Origin: Algibacter miyuki
GTDB lineage: Bacteria > Bacteroidota > Bacteroidia > Flavobacteriales > Flavobacteriaceae
Assembly: GCF_042427745.1 (NCBI RefSeq)
Contig: NZ_JBHMFA010000015.1
Reading direction: 5' to 3' (one strand)
Length of the DNA stretch: 64,000 nucleotides
Position numbers and translations under genes: made by a program. This document shows positions 1 through 10,400 of the stretch, in pieces. How positions within the stretch are numbered: the first letter of the stretch is position 1; each line of letters opens with the position of its first letter. The notes beneath the pieces were generated by a model. That model was not told where the DNA came from. It did no database searches and saw only the letters and a program-made list of their open reading frames with translations.

Positions 1-62
1 GTGAAAGGTACACCGGGAATTAGGATAGTAATAATAATAATTTTTTTGATAAAAACAAATAT

Positions 63-1979
63 ATGAAAAGACGTAACTTTATACAGCTTTCAACCTTTGC
101 CGGGATTGGCTTGTCTCTCCCAATTTCTGGTGTTTTTAGTGCTTGTTCAAATCATTCAGAGCATTCATTGGAATTTAAAAATTTAGTTTCTGGTCTATTA
201 AAAGATTGGTGTGATGGGATGATTAAAGTGCAGATTAAAAATCCGTCTAATTTAGAGGAACATGGAGCTTTGGGGTGTCCATCTTGTTCACATATACACG
301 GCCGCTGTATGGATGCTGTTTATCCATTTTTATATATGGCCGATGTTACTGCCGATAAAAAGTATTTAGAAGCTGCTAAATTAGTAATGATTTGGGCTGA
401 AAATAATGTATCCCAAGACAATGGAGCTTGGACAGTTATTCCAAACCCAAAATCGTGGAAAGGCATTACCATTTTTGGAGCCATAGCCTTGGCTGAAGCC
501 CTGTATTATCATGGCCGCGTTTTGGATAGTCAAACCCGTAAGCAGTGGACAGAGCGTTTAGCTAAAGCAGGTCAATATATTTATGACACTTTTACAATAG
601 ATTTTACAAATATAAATTATGGAGGAACAGCTATCTATGGCTTAGATTTAATAGGAGGTGTGCTCGGTAATGAGGATTTTAAATTGAAAAGCAAAAAAAT
701 GGCTCAACAAGTAACGGGCTTTTTTACAACAAAAGATCATTTATTGTTTGGAGAGTGTAAACCTGATGCTGGTAAACTTAGTGCTAAAGGTTTGCATGGT
801 GTCGATTTAGGGTATAATGTTGAAGAAACCCTAAATAGTTTAGTTATGTATGCCTTAAAAAATAAAGATGAAAAGTTATTGCAAGTTGTAACCAAATCGC
901 TAGAGAGTCATTTAGAATTTATGCTACCGGATGGTGCTTGGGATAATAGTTGGGGTAACCGTATGTATAAATGGAGCTATTGGGGAAGTCGAACCTGTGA
1001 TGGTAGTCAGCCAGCATTCGCAATGATGGCACATATTAACCCAGCATTTGGAACCGCAGCAGTAAAAAATACTGAATTATTAAAACAATGTACTTCAAAA
1101 GGTTTGATACATGGAGGTCCACATTATATATCGGCAGGAATACCACCTTGTGTGCATCATACTTTTGCACATGCCAAACCTTTAGCTGTTTTGTTGGATC
1201 ACTGGAAGCATCTTCCAGAAATTAATAAAAAAGCAGCTTTACCAAGAACGGTTGCAGATGGTGTAAAACATTTTAAAGATATTGATGTTTCTGTTTTTGC
1301 AAGGGGAGATTGGCGAGGGACCGTGAGTACCTACGATGCAGAATACCATTATAAATACGATTATCGTCAAGCTACTGGAGGTAGTTTGGGCATATTATAT
1401 CACAGTAAGGTAGGATTACTTTGTGCAGCTAGCATGGCTGTTTACCAAATGGTAGAAGAATATAATCAGCAACCACAACCGGGTGAAGATATTGCTTTAA
1501 CACCAAGAATTGAAACTTTTAAAGATGATGAATGGTACACAAACCTTTTTGATTTAACAGCAAGTATGGAGTCTAATGATCAAAATGGGGTTATTGAACT
1601 GTTGTCAAAAGTAAATCTTAAGAATGTAGCAAGGGAAGCCGTTTCGGAAACGGCATTTACATTTCAGTTAAAATATAGCTGTGTAAAAGATTCTCTACAA
1701 ATACAGGTATCAACAAATCAAAAAATTATAGAACCAACAGCATTTGTATTACCAATAGCTTCGCCTTCTGGGGAAGCGGTGGAGTTTGTAGATGATAATG
1801 AAATAAACATTATAAAGCCAGAAGGTGTTGTCAGCATAAAATCAAATGTACCAATAAAGCTTAAAAATATTTCAGGAAGCAGACTTTTTAATATGGTTCC
1901 AGGTATTGAGGCTGTACCCATAGAAGTGTTTTTTGAAGAAGATTCTAATGAGTTATATTTAACTATAACCGTGAATTAA
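63..1979 (+). CDS. Exported alpha-toroid protein, putative uronate-active lyase-like enzyme
   Basis: The 638-residue product starts with a Tat-like KRRNFIQ motif followed by a hydrophobic stretch and a cysteine near residue 28, so it is probably an exported lipoprotein. Residues about 40-390 are helical with repeated Trp/Tyr/His-rich segments (CPSCSHIHGRC near 73, SYWGSRTCDGSQPAF near 308, HTFAHAKPL near 368), as in an (alpha/alpha) toroid. Residues about 400-638 are beta-rich, a layout shared by heparinase-like lyases and some hydrolases. I do not recognise the exact family. It precedes a strong terminator, so it is the last gene of an operon that begins left of the window; a short frame ending at position 23 may be the end of its neighbour. 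No CAGGACAG promoter element is placed correctly in front of it. A role in ulvan oligosaccharide processing is inferred only from the location. Confidence 0.8.
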   Translation: MKRRNFIQLSTFAGIGLSLPISGVFSACSNHSEHSLEFKNLVSGLLKDWCDGMIKVQIKNPSNLEEHGALGCPSCSHIHGRCMDAVYPFLYMADVTADKKYLEAAKLVMIWAENNVSQDNGAWTVIPNPKSWKGITIFGAIALAEALYYHGRVLDSQTRKQWTERLAKAGQYIYDTFTIDFTNINYGGTAIYGLDLIGGVLGNEDFKLKSKKMAQQVTGFFTTKDHLLFGECKPDAGKLSAKGLHGVDLGYNVEETLNSLVMYALKNKDEKLLQVVTKSLESHLEFMLPDGAWDNSWGNRMYKWSYWGSRTCDGSQPAFAMMAHINPAFGTAAVKNTELLKQCTSKGLIHGGPHYISAGIPPCVHHTFAHAKPLAVLLDHWKHLPEINKKAALPRTVADGVKHFKDIDVSVFARGDWRGTVSTYDAEYHYKYDYRQATGGSLGILYHSKVGLLCAASMAVYQMVEEYNQQPQPGEDIALTPRIETFKDDEWYTNLFDLTASMESNDQNGVIELLSKVNLKNVAREAVSETAFTFQLKYSCVKDSLQIQVSTNQKIIEPTAFVLPIASPSGEAVEFVDDNEINIIKPEGVVSIKSNVPIKLKNISGSRLFNMVPGIEAVPIEVFFEEDSNELYLTITVN

Positions 1980-2036
1980 TAAATAATTTAAAATAGGTTT
2001 TTGCTAACAGAAAAAGGGTATGTCTTTTTTATTTAA

Positions 2037-2074
2037 AATAATATCAAAAATCTATTTTGATATTATTTTTTTTT
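2037..2074 (+). terminator. Rho-independent terminator after the alpha-toroid gene
   Basis: Perfect 13-bp inverted repeat (2037-2049 and 2055-2067) with a 5-nt loop, followed by a run of T to 2074. It ends the transcript of the 63-1979 gene and isolates it from the SusCD operon. The rest of the 1980-2351 gap holds the promoter element at 2286-2331 and nothing else recognisable. Confidence 0.85.
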
Positions 2075-2285
2075 AGAATAAATTGTGTTAGAAAATTCTT
2101 CCAAAAGGAAGATCCTCAATATCTGTTAAAGTGTTAATTAAGCCATTTTCTACTCATGTCCATATGGCTAATAAAAGTGTCCCGTTTTTTAGTAATCAAA
2201 ATTAATTATATGAAGATCTTTAGTTTCTGTAATTAATGCAAAATAAGGTTTTGTTTATAAAAAAAATGTATAAAGTACATTGTTG

Positions 2286-2331
2286 CATGACAAAACAGGA
2301 CAGGTTAACTTCTTTTAACCTATATATTTAC
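2286..2331 (+). promoter_or_regulatory. Regulon promoter 1: CAGGACAG element plus -7 box, upstream of susC1
   Basis: A 19-nt stretch, gcatgacaaaacaggacag (2286-2304), is repeated identically at 20392-20410. After 19 bp comes TATATTTA (2324-2331), a match to the Bacteroidota -7 box TAnnTTTG. There is no TTTG at the expected -33 position; the CAGGACAG core occupies it instead. The start codon of the SusC gene is about 20 nt after the -7 box. The geometry recurs at six other promoters in the window, so this is probably the site of a pathway-specific activator. Confidence 0.7.
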
Positions 2332-2351
2332 AACAACTAATTTTGAACTAA

Positions 2352-5300
2352 ATGTATATGAAATTAAAAAAAACATTAAAAAATTCGCGAAATATGAGGC
2401 GAATTTTTACTGCAGCTGGGATGATACTGTCCTGCATGGGGATGACAAACGCTCAAACAGTTTCGGGAACCGTGTCTGCAGACGGTCTAGTTTTACCCGG
2501 AGTTACAGTAATAGTAAAGGGCACTTCGACAGGAGCAGTTACAGATTTTGATGGAAAGTACAGCGTAAGTGCAGACTCTCAAAGCACACTTATTTATTCT
2601 TATATAGGGTATAAAACTCAAGAGATACTTGTTGCTGGTCAAAATCAAATTAATGTAGCTTTAGAGGAGGATGTTGCAGGTCTAGATGAAGTTGTTATTG
2701 TAGGTTATGGTGAGCAGAAAAAAGAGAGTGTAGTTGCCGCTATTACTCAAATTGAAGGAGAAACTTTAATGGAAAGAGCTGGTGGTTTAACTAATATTGA
2801 AGAAGCTCTACAAGGAAATTTACCTGGGGTAACTACTATACAAGGTAGTGGAATCCCAGGTCAGTCTGATATGCAAATTTTTATTCGAGGTCAAAGTTCC
2901 TGGAACGGTGGGGGACAACCATTAATTCTTGTAGACGGTGTGCCTAGATCAATGACAGATATTGACATGAATGATGTTGAAAAACTCTCTGTACTTAAAG
3001 ATGCTTCTGCTACCGCTGTTTTTGGGGTCGAAGGTGCAAATGGAGTAATTTTAATAACAACCAAACGAGGTAAAACAGGGAAAGCGCAATTATCCTTGTC
3101 TGTTAATTCTACCATTAAAATGGTTTCAAAGTTACCGGAAAAATTGGATTCGTACGACGCAATACGTCAGGCTAATAGCTCCATTCAGCGAGAATTACCA
3201 ATCTCTCCGATAGGATGGGGGGATTATACACCAATGGCTATTCTTGATAAATACCGTAATCCTTCAACTCTGGAAGAAAGTTATATATATCCAAATGTAG
3301 ATTGGGAAGATGAGCTTTTAAAAGATTTTGCTCAAGATTATAGAATTAACCTATCTGCTCGCGGTGGAGGGAAAAATTCTAAATATTTTGCGAGTTTAGC
3401 TTATCAAACAGTAGATGATATTTTTGATGGAGCCAAATACGATAGTGGAAAAGGATACCTGGGTGAATATAATTACGAGCGGTTTAATTACCGAAGTAAT
3501 CTAGATTTTAATATTACAAAAACTACAGAGCTTTCGGTAAACCTTTCGGGGTATTTAGGAATTCGAGAATCACCAGCTAATTTAAATGTTGTAGTTAATG
3601 GACTCTATGAAATTGCCCCTAGTCTGTATACACCAGTATATCCAGATGGTTTATATGGCCAATATATAGACGATGGGTTTGGTATAACTAACCCTATTGT
3701 AAGTTTGACCAATACTGGATTTACTACCACTTCTAGCTTTCAGGTAAATACCGATGTTATATTGAAACAAAAACTTGATTTTATAACTCCAGGATTGAAA
3801 TTTCAAGGACGGTTTTCGTTAGATAACAATATGAATAGCCAACAATCTTTAACAGATCCAGGAGGAGATGGTCTTGAAAATTTAGTATACCGAGTTTATG
3901 ATGGAGATCAGGAATTAATTTTGTCTCCAAATGGAGTGAATGATTTTGATTTTGTTGTAAATCCATGGAGAGTTGGAACTTCATCTGTTCAAAATGGTAC
4001 AAGGTCTCGTAGATTACTATACGATATGTCATTGAATTACTCAAGATCTTTTGCGGAGAAACATAATGTTACTGCATTGTTTTTATTTAGAAGACAAGAG
4101 ATTGCTAGAGGAAGTGTTTTTCCAACTTTTCGTGAAAACTGGGTGAGTAGAGTAACTTATAATTATGATAATAGATACTTTATAGATATTAATGGTGCAT
4201 ACAATGGTTCAGAGAAATTTGGTCCTGGTTTTCGTTTCGATCTATTTCCTTCTGCAGCAGCAGGGTGGACAGTTACTAACGAGGCGTTTATGGATAATGT
4301 AGATTGGTTAAATAAACTTAAAGTGAGAGGCTCCTACGGACTTATAGGGGATGATAATTTTAGTGGTAGATGGCGTTATATTACACAATGGCAAAATGGA
4401 GGGTCTGCATTTTTAGTACCTAGCGCTTATGAAGGTAATGGAGGAAGATCTCCATATATTTACTATACGGAGCAAAGTGTTGGAAACCCTAACCTTCAAT
4501 GGGAAACAGCTACTAAATATAACGTGGGTGCCGAGGTATCATTATTTAATAATTTAATCACCGCTGAATTCGATTATTTTGGAGAAGACCGAGATAATAT
4601 CCTTATTGCTGGCTCACAACGAGCGGTTCCAGATTGGTATGGCACATCTCCTCCTGACTTTAATAAAGGGAAAGTAGAGGTAAGAGGGTACGAAATGGTT
4701 TTAGGTGTAGATTATACATTGGGCAACGGTTTAAATCTTTATAGTGATTTAAGTTTTACTCAAGCAAAAGATGAAGTTATAGAAAGAGATGACCCAGCGT
4801 TAAGGCCTTTTTATCAAAAAAGTAAAGGTTATACAATAGGTCAATCAAGATCAGCCATTCCTGCGGGAATATTAACAAGTTGGGATGATATTTATATGTC
4901 AACACCACAGATAAATAATCAAGGCCAAACACGCGTGGGTTATTATGATGTGGTAGATTTTGATGGCGATGGTATTTATAATAGCTCTTTTGATAATGCG
5001 CCATATGGTTATACATCACGTCCGCAAAGAAACTGGACTGCTACTTTTGGTGCACGTTACAAAGGCTTTAATCTTTCGGCTCAGTTATATGGAACACAAA
5101 ATGCTCAAAGGAGTTTTGGAAATAGAACCTTCACTAATCAAACAGATTTGATTTTTAAACAAGACATAGATTATTGGACTGTAGATACTCCAAACAATAC
5201 AGATACCCAACCAGCATGGCGGGCAGAAGCAGCTACTAACCCTAGAGATGGTATTTATGATGCATCATTAACAAGGCTTAAAGCGATTTCATTATCCTAT

Positions 5301-5495
5301 AATATACCTAAAAAAACTTGTAAGAAATTAGGCGTAAAGAGTCTTCAAGTTTTTGCTAATGGTAACAATTTGTTTGTATGGACAGATTTACCAGATGACA
5401 GAGAATTTAACGGTGGACTTACCGCAGATTCTAGTTTTAGGGGAGATTATCCTACATTAAGAAGGTTTAATTTCGGGTTTAATTTGAATTTTTAA
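2352..5495 (+). CDS. SusC-like TonB-dependent outer-membrane transporter (pair 1)
   Basis: The 1047-residue protein has a signal peptide ending in TNAQ, a carboxypeptidase-regulatory-like beta-sandwich (VSGTVSADG to about residue 105), the SusC hallmark VVIVGYGEQKKESV, a TonB plug domain (QGNLPGVTTI, LVDGVPR, VLKDASATAVFG, GANGVILITTKRG) and a C-terminal 22-strand barrel ending FGFNLNF with the terminal Phe expected for BAM insertion. ATG codons at 2352 and 2358 are both possible starts. It is the first gene of an apparent operon, 4 nt ahead of its SusD partner, under regulon promoter 1. It should import ulvan oligosaccharides with TonB energy; the substrate is inferred from the locus. Confidence 0.95.
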   Translation: MYMKLKKTLKNSRNMRRIFTAAGMILSCMGMTNAQTVSGTVSADGLVLPGVTVIVKGTSTGAVTDFDGKYSVSADSQSTLIYSYIGYKTQEILVAGQNQINVALEEDVAGLDEVVIVGYGEQKKESVVAAITQIEGETLMERAGGLTNIEEALQGNLPGVTTIQGSGIPGQSDMQIFIRGQSSWNGGGQPLILVDGVPRSMTDIDMNDVEKLSVLKDASATAVFGVEGANGVILITTKRGKTGKAQLSLSVNSTIKMVSKLPEKLDSYDAIRQANSSIQRELPISPIGWGDYTPMAILDKYRNPSTLEESYIYPNVDWEDELLKDFAQDYRINLSARGGGKNSKYFASLAYQTVDDIFDGAKYDSGKGYLGEYNYERFNYRSNLDFNITKTTELSVNLSGYLGIRESPANLNVVVNGLYEIAPSLYTPVYPDGLYGQYIDDGFGITNPIVSLTNTGFTTTSSFQVNTDVILKQKLDFITPGLKFQGRFSLDNNMNSQQSLTDPGGDGLENLVYRVYDGDQELILSPNGVNDFDFVVNPWRVGTSSVQNGTRSRRLLYDMSLNYSRSFAEKHNVTALFLFRRQEIARGSVFPTFRENWVSRVTYNYDNRYFIDINGAYNGSEKFGPGFRFDLFPSAAAGWTVTNEAFMDNVDWLNKLKVRGSYGLIGDDNFSGRWRYITQWQNGGSAFLVPSAYEGNGGRSPYIYYTEQSVGNPNLQWETATKYNVGAEVSLFNNLITAEFDYFGEDRDNILIAGSQRAVPDWYGTSPPDFNKGKVEVRGYEMVLGVDYTLGNGLNLYSDLSFTQAKDEVIERDDPALRPFYQKSKGYTIGQSRSAIPAGILTSWDDIYMSTPQINNQGQTRVGYYDVVDFDGDGIYNSSFDNAPYGYTSRPQRNWTATFGARYKGFNLSAQLYGTQNAQRSFGNRTFTNQTDLIFKQDIDYWTVDTPNNTDTQPAWRAEAATNPRDGIYDASLTRLKAISLSYNIPKKTCKKLGVKSLQVFANGNNLFVWTDLPDDREFNGGLTADSSFRGDYPTLRRFNFGFNLNF

Positions 5496-5499
5496 AAAA

Positions 5500-7377
5500 A
5501 TGGTGATGAAAAATTATAAAGTAAAAATAGTATTAATCTTGGGGCTTATGTTCTCGTTTTCATGTGAAGACTACTTAGATAAAGCGCCCGAGTCAGACTT
5601 AGATCAAACAGATGTTTTTAAAAACTTCGATAACGCGCAAGGTTTTATTGAGGAAATGTATGCTTTAGTCGTAGATTACGGAACTTCAGCACACACCTTT
5701 CAAGACTATTTGTACGGAGATGATGCACATGGTAATAGAACATGGAAGGCTAGTTATCTGATTGATAACGGAGACTTGAATGGTTTAAATTCAGCTAATT
5801 ATAGTTATTTAACGCCGTGGAAAGGAGCGGCTTATGGAACCGCTAATAATAATACAAATCAGGCTAATGCAAGTAGAAGACCTGGCGTATGGGATGGTAG
5901 TTTAAAAGGAATTCGTAATGCTAATATAGCAATTGCGAATGTAGAGTTAATGGTAAATTTAACTCAAGAGGAAAAAGATGTTATACTTGGACAAGCCTAC
6001 TTTTTTAGAGCCTATTTTCATAATGAAATTATGAAGTTTTGGGGACGTTTTCCTTATATAAAAGAAGTAATAACTGGTGATGGTTTTACAATACCACGTC
6101 CATTAACCTATAAAGATTGCGCTTTAGAGGCTAATGAAGATTACATAAAGGCCATTGAATTATTACCTGTAGATTGGGATGATATGTTATATGGACAAAA
6201 AACCTTAGGCGAGAATATGGGGAGACTCACTAAAGGAGCAGCTTATGCTTTTCAAGGTAAAAACCTACTTCTTGCTGCAAGCCCGTTGATGCATGCTAAC
6301 AATGGAAGTCTTAATACCTATGAGTATGATACAGAGTTATGCAACATGGCTGTCGATGCTTTTGCAGGGATACTAAAATTAGCAGACCAAGGGAGATATG
6401 GATTAGCGACCAATTTGGACGACTATGAAGAAGTGTTTTGGAGAACACCTGCACCTAATATGTGGCCTGGTAGTACAGAGTTTGTTTTTTCTGCTCCAGG
6501 AGGTCGAAGTGTTTCTGCTGAAATATTTATGACATCAGGAATGGATAGAGACATCCATGGAAGGTCCGGGTCCGAAATCTCTAGCCCGACCCATAATTTT
6601 ATCCATAATAATTTTGGAATGGCAAATGGCTTATCAATTGAAGATGATATGAGTGGAAAGTATGGTACACCATTATATGATCCTAACAATCCATTCGAAA
6701 ATCGCGATCCCCGTTTTTATAAATGGATTGTTATAGACGGCGAAGTGTTTGGAACAAAAGCAACTATACCTGCTAAACATAGAAAAGCTCAACTTTTTAC
6801 AGGAGGGGAGCATCGTAGTAGTGGTAGTGATAACCAGCCATCTACAACAGGATATATGAGAAAGAAATTTTATCCTGTAGTTAATGGTGAATTTCATAGT
6901 AAGTGGAATAGAATTATAAATAAATATATGGGAGTGCGTTTACATATGAGACTTACCGATGTCTATTTAATGTACGCAGAAGCATTACATGCGGCTAAAG
7001 GAGCGACTGCAACGCCTGCGTCCTATTCATTAACTGCTGAGAATGTTGTTAATATAATGAGAGATAGAGCAGGTATTCCTCACGTTAATTCATCAATTGT
7101 TTCTGATAAAAACAAATTTATGGACGAATTACGACGCGAGAGAAGTGTAGAATTAAGTTTTGAAGCCCACAGGTGGGTAGATCTTCGCCGTTGGGGAATA
7201 GCGCATGAAGAAAAATATAGAAGGAAAACATCTTTTGAATTTCCTAAAGACCATTCGTCTTATACGGAAAAACTACTTGTTGAAAGAGTTTGTGAATACC
7301 CAAAGCATTATTGGATACCATTTGAGGCTAAACAAACACAGATTTACGAGGGATTCCCTCAAAATCCAGGATGGTAG
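5500..7377 (+). CDS. SusD-like surface glycan-binding lipoprotein (pair 1)
   Basis: The 625-residue protein has a lipoprotein signal with the cysteine at residue 22 (FSFSCEDYLDKAPES). The SusD/RagB fold is marked by the N-terminal LDKAPESDLDQTDVF segment, the TPR-like AYFFRAYFHNEIMKFWGRFP, the YAEALHAA helix, and the near-C-terminal ELRRERSVELSFEAHRWVDLRRWG. It starts 4 nt after the SusC stop, consistent with translational coupling. ATG codons at 5500 and 5506 compete as the start. It forms the lid of the SusC pair 1 transporter. At 625 residues it is longer than the usual 500-550, suggesting extra loops at the glycan site. Confidence 0.94.
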   Translation: MVMKNYKVKIVLILGLMFSFSCEDYLDKAPESDLDQTDVFKNFDNAQGFIEEMYALVVDYGTSAHTFQDYLYGDDAHGNRTWKASYLIDNGDLNGLNSANYSYLTPWKGAAYGTANNNTNQANASRRPGVWDGSLKGIRNANIAIANVELMVNLTQEEKDVILGQAYFFRAYFHNEIMKFWGRFPYIKEVITGDGFTIPRPLTYKDCALEANEDYIKAIELLPVDWDDMLYGQKTLGENMGRLTKGAAYAFQGKNLLLAASPLMHANNGSLNTYEYDTELCNMAVDAFAGILKLADQGRYGLATNLDDYEEVFWRTPAPNMWPGSTEFVFSAPGGRSVSAEIFMTSGMDRDIHGRSGSEISSPTHNFIHNNFGMANGLSIEDDMSGKYGTPLYDPNNPFENRDPRFYKWIVIDGEVFGTKATIPAKHRKAQLFTGGEHRSSGSDNQPSTTGYMRKKFYPVVNGEFHSKWNRIINKYMGVRLHMRLTDVYLMYAEALHAAKGATATPASYSLTAENVVNIMRDRAGIPHVNSSIVSDKNKFMDELRRERSVELSFEAHRWVDLRRWGIAHEEKYRRKTSFEFPKDHSSYTEKLLVERVCEYPKHYWIPFEAKQTQIYEGFPQNPGW

Positions 7378-7416
7378 TTTTATACAATTCGTTTTAATTA
7401 ATATTAAAGAAAAAAA

Positions 7417-10400
7417 ATGAAGATAAATAAATTATATAGGTTGCTTACTCTAGCGTGCTTAATGTTGTCTTGCTTTTGTAATGTTGCAATAGCTCAAACT
7501 GAAGGAACAGAGGTAAAAGCGACCGTGATTGATGAACAAGGTAACCCGATAAACAAAGTTAATGTTTTTGGACCCAATGGTATTCAATCATCGACAGATG
7601 TTAATGGACAGTTTCAAATTAAATTACTTAGTGATGAGACTGTGGTAATTCAAAAAAAGGGGTATGAGTCAGAACTAATTAATATGACTGATTTAACTGA
7701 GGAAATTACCCTAGTGAAATCTGCTTTTCTGGCCAATGAAGATGACCAAATAAAAATGGGGGTTGCTACCAAGCACCGTCGTGATATTGTAGGTGCCGTA
7801 TCTTCAATAAATACAAAAGACCGATTAACTTATGATAATACCCAATGGGTTAGAGATTATATTAACGGTTTGATGTTAGGAGTGGAAGGATCTGCGAACG
7901 TTAGAGGTTTAGGAAATGCTGTATTTGTAATCGACGGGGTAATAGGTCGTGATCCTAACATCCTAAACATGGAAGAGGTAGAACAAATAACCGTGCTTAA
8001 GGATGCTAATTCTGTGGCTCTATACGGAAGTCAAGGTAGAAATGGAGTTATTATAATTAATACTAAACGCGGGAAAATAAATAAAAAAGAAGTTAATGTA
8101 AATGTGCGTTCTGGTATTAGAACACCACTTGCATTGCCTAATTACTTAGGTTCTGTACAGTATATGGAACTTTATAATGAAGCAAGAAATAATGATGGAT
8201 TAGATAACTTTTTTGAGCCTTCTCTTATTGAAGAATTTAGGAGCAGTACAAATAAATTTCGTTATCCAGATATAGACTTCTACTCAAGTGAATACTTGCA
8301 ACCTTTTGTAAATTCCACAAATGTGGTTACAGAGTTTTCTGGAGGAAATGATAAATCTCAATATTATGTTAATGCAGGATGGACAGGAAATGAAGAATGG
8401 GTTAGAACAAACTCTGATGCAAATGCAGGAACTAATCGATTTAATTTGAGAGCTAATATAGATTTTAAAGTTAACGATTGGATTACAAGTAGTATTGATG
8501 GTATTGCAATTATTAATTCAGATAAGTCGGCATTGTCAAATTTGCTAAGCGCGGGTACAACGTTTAGACCTAACGATTATTCACCTTTATTGCCAGTATC
8601 AATGGTTGATACAGAGGCTAATCCAGAACTAGCTGCACAATTAGAAGCTGCTGGAATATTTGATGGAATGTTACTAGGATCTACACAACAATTTCAAGAA
8701 AATACACCAGTTGCAAATGCAATTGCAGGAGGTTATCAAAACGATGTGTTTCGTTCTACCCAGTTTAATAATTCAATTGATTTTAATTTAGATAGAATAA
8801 CCGAAGGTTTATCTGCAAAAACATATTTAAGTTTTGATTTTTATGATTCATACAAATTGTCAATTAGAAACAAATATCGGGTTTATGAACCAACTTGGGA
8901 AGATGATAAAATTATAGCATTAACAGCGTTTGGTGATGTAGATCAAAAAGATTTAACCGAAAATGTTAGTACAAACGGTTTTGTTTCTCGATTGGGTTTT
9001 TACGGATTAGTAAACTATCAAAAAACTATTGGAACTAGTCATTCAATAAATTCTACTTTTTTAGGGTACTACAACTCAGAGAAAAGAAATAGCGTACTTC
9101 AAAAAGATATTGATTCTCATTTTGGGTTTCAATTAGCTTATGATTATAAGAAAAAAATGTTTGTAGATTTTAGTGGCTCTTATGTGCATTCTATTAAACT
9201 ACCAGAAGGAAATAGAGGAGGTTTATCTCCAACATTGGGTGTCGCTTATATCCTAAGTGAGGAATCTTTTCTTAAAGAAAGTAATTTTGTAGACTATTTA
9301 AAGTTAAAAGCATCTGGAGGTATTATAAAGTCTGATAAAGGGATTAACGGTTATTATTTGTACGGTGAAGATTATTCTAATGGAGGAACATTTAATTGGG
9401 CCGATGGACAAAGTTCTAACAGAAGACAAGATATCTCGCAAGGAGCAAACCCTAATATGGGATATGAAGAACGTATTGATTTAAATATTGGCTTAGAAGG
9501 TTATTTATGGAATTCACTTTGGTTCGAATTTAACTATTTCAAATCAGACCTTGATAAGCAATTAACGTTTTTAACAGATAAATATCCATCTTATTATAAC
9601 ACCTTTAGACCACGAGACAATTATAATAAAAATTCATTTAAAGGTTTTGAAATTGGTGCAAACTATAAAAAAGCTATTAATGATTTTACAGTAAGCTTAG
9701 GCGCTAATATTTTATATAGCGAATCTATAGCAACAAAACGATCTGAAGTTAATGAGTTTGACTACCAAAATAGAGTTGGAAGAGAAACATCGACAATTTT
9801 TGGACTAGTAGATCAAGGGTTTTATTCTGAGGCTGATTTTAATGTAGATGGTGAAGGTAATACTGTGTTAAATGATGGATTACCTGTTCCTGGCTTTGGT
9901 GCGGTACTTCCGGGAGATTTAAAATATAAAGATCAAAACGGAGATAATATTATTGATAATGATGATAGAGTGGCAATTGGACAGTCTAGTAGTCCTTTTA
10001 GCTATGGAGTAAATTTAAATTTAAACTATAAAGCATTCAATTTGTTTATTTTAGGTACTGGTCAAACAGGAGGAGATGCTATTAGGTCTAATTCCTACTT
10101 TCAAGTAAATGGTAATGATAAATATTCAGAAGTTGTTTTAGGCCGATGGACGCCACAAACCGCAAGCACTGCAACGTTCCCAAGGTTATCAACTCAAACG
10201 AATCAGAATAATTTTGGAACGTCTACTTTTTGGTTATACGATAATAGCTTTTTTAAAATTAACCGTGCACAGTTAACTTATGAATTTAATGAGACTTTAA
10301 GTAACAAATTAGGTATGAATGATTTCAGTTTAAATTTTCAAGGGACTAATATTTTAGAACTATCTAAAAACAGAGATATTCGTCAGTTAACTATTGGTGA

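Noticed and set aside
22..28. AGGATAG upstream of the first gene
   Set aside because: The core is incomplete and the sequence at the -7 position is GATAAAAA, so it does not fit the promoter geometry.
2428..2435. CTGTCCTG, a reverse copy of the regulon element
   Set aside because: It lies inside the signal-peptide codons of SusC 1 (ILSCMG), has no -7 box at the right spacing on the minus strand, and no gene is read from it.
6423..6897. Antisense open frames within SusD and similar ones across the window
   Set aside because: They lie wholly within well-supported genes on the other strand and show no domain patterns.
7205..7420. 71-codon open frame over the end of SusD 1
   Set aside because: It is an out-of-frame shadow of the SusD gene with Lys/Ile/Leu-rich composition typical of AT-rich DNA.
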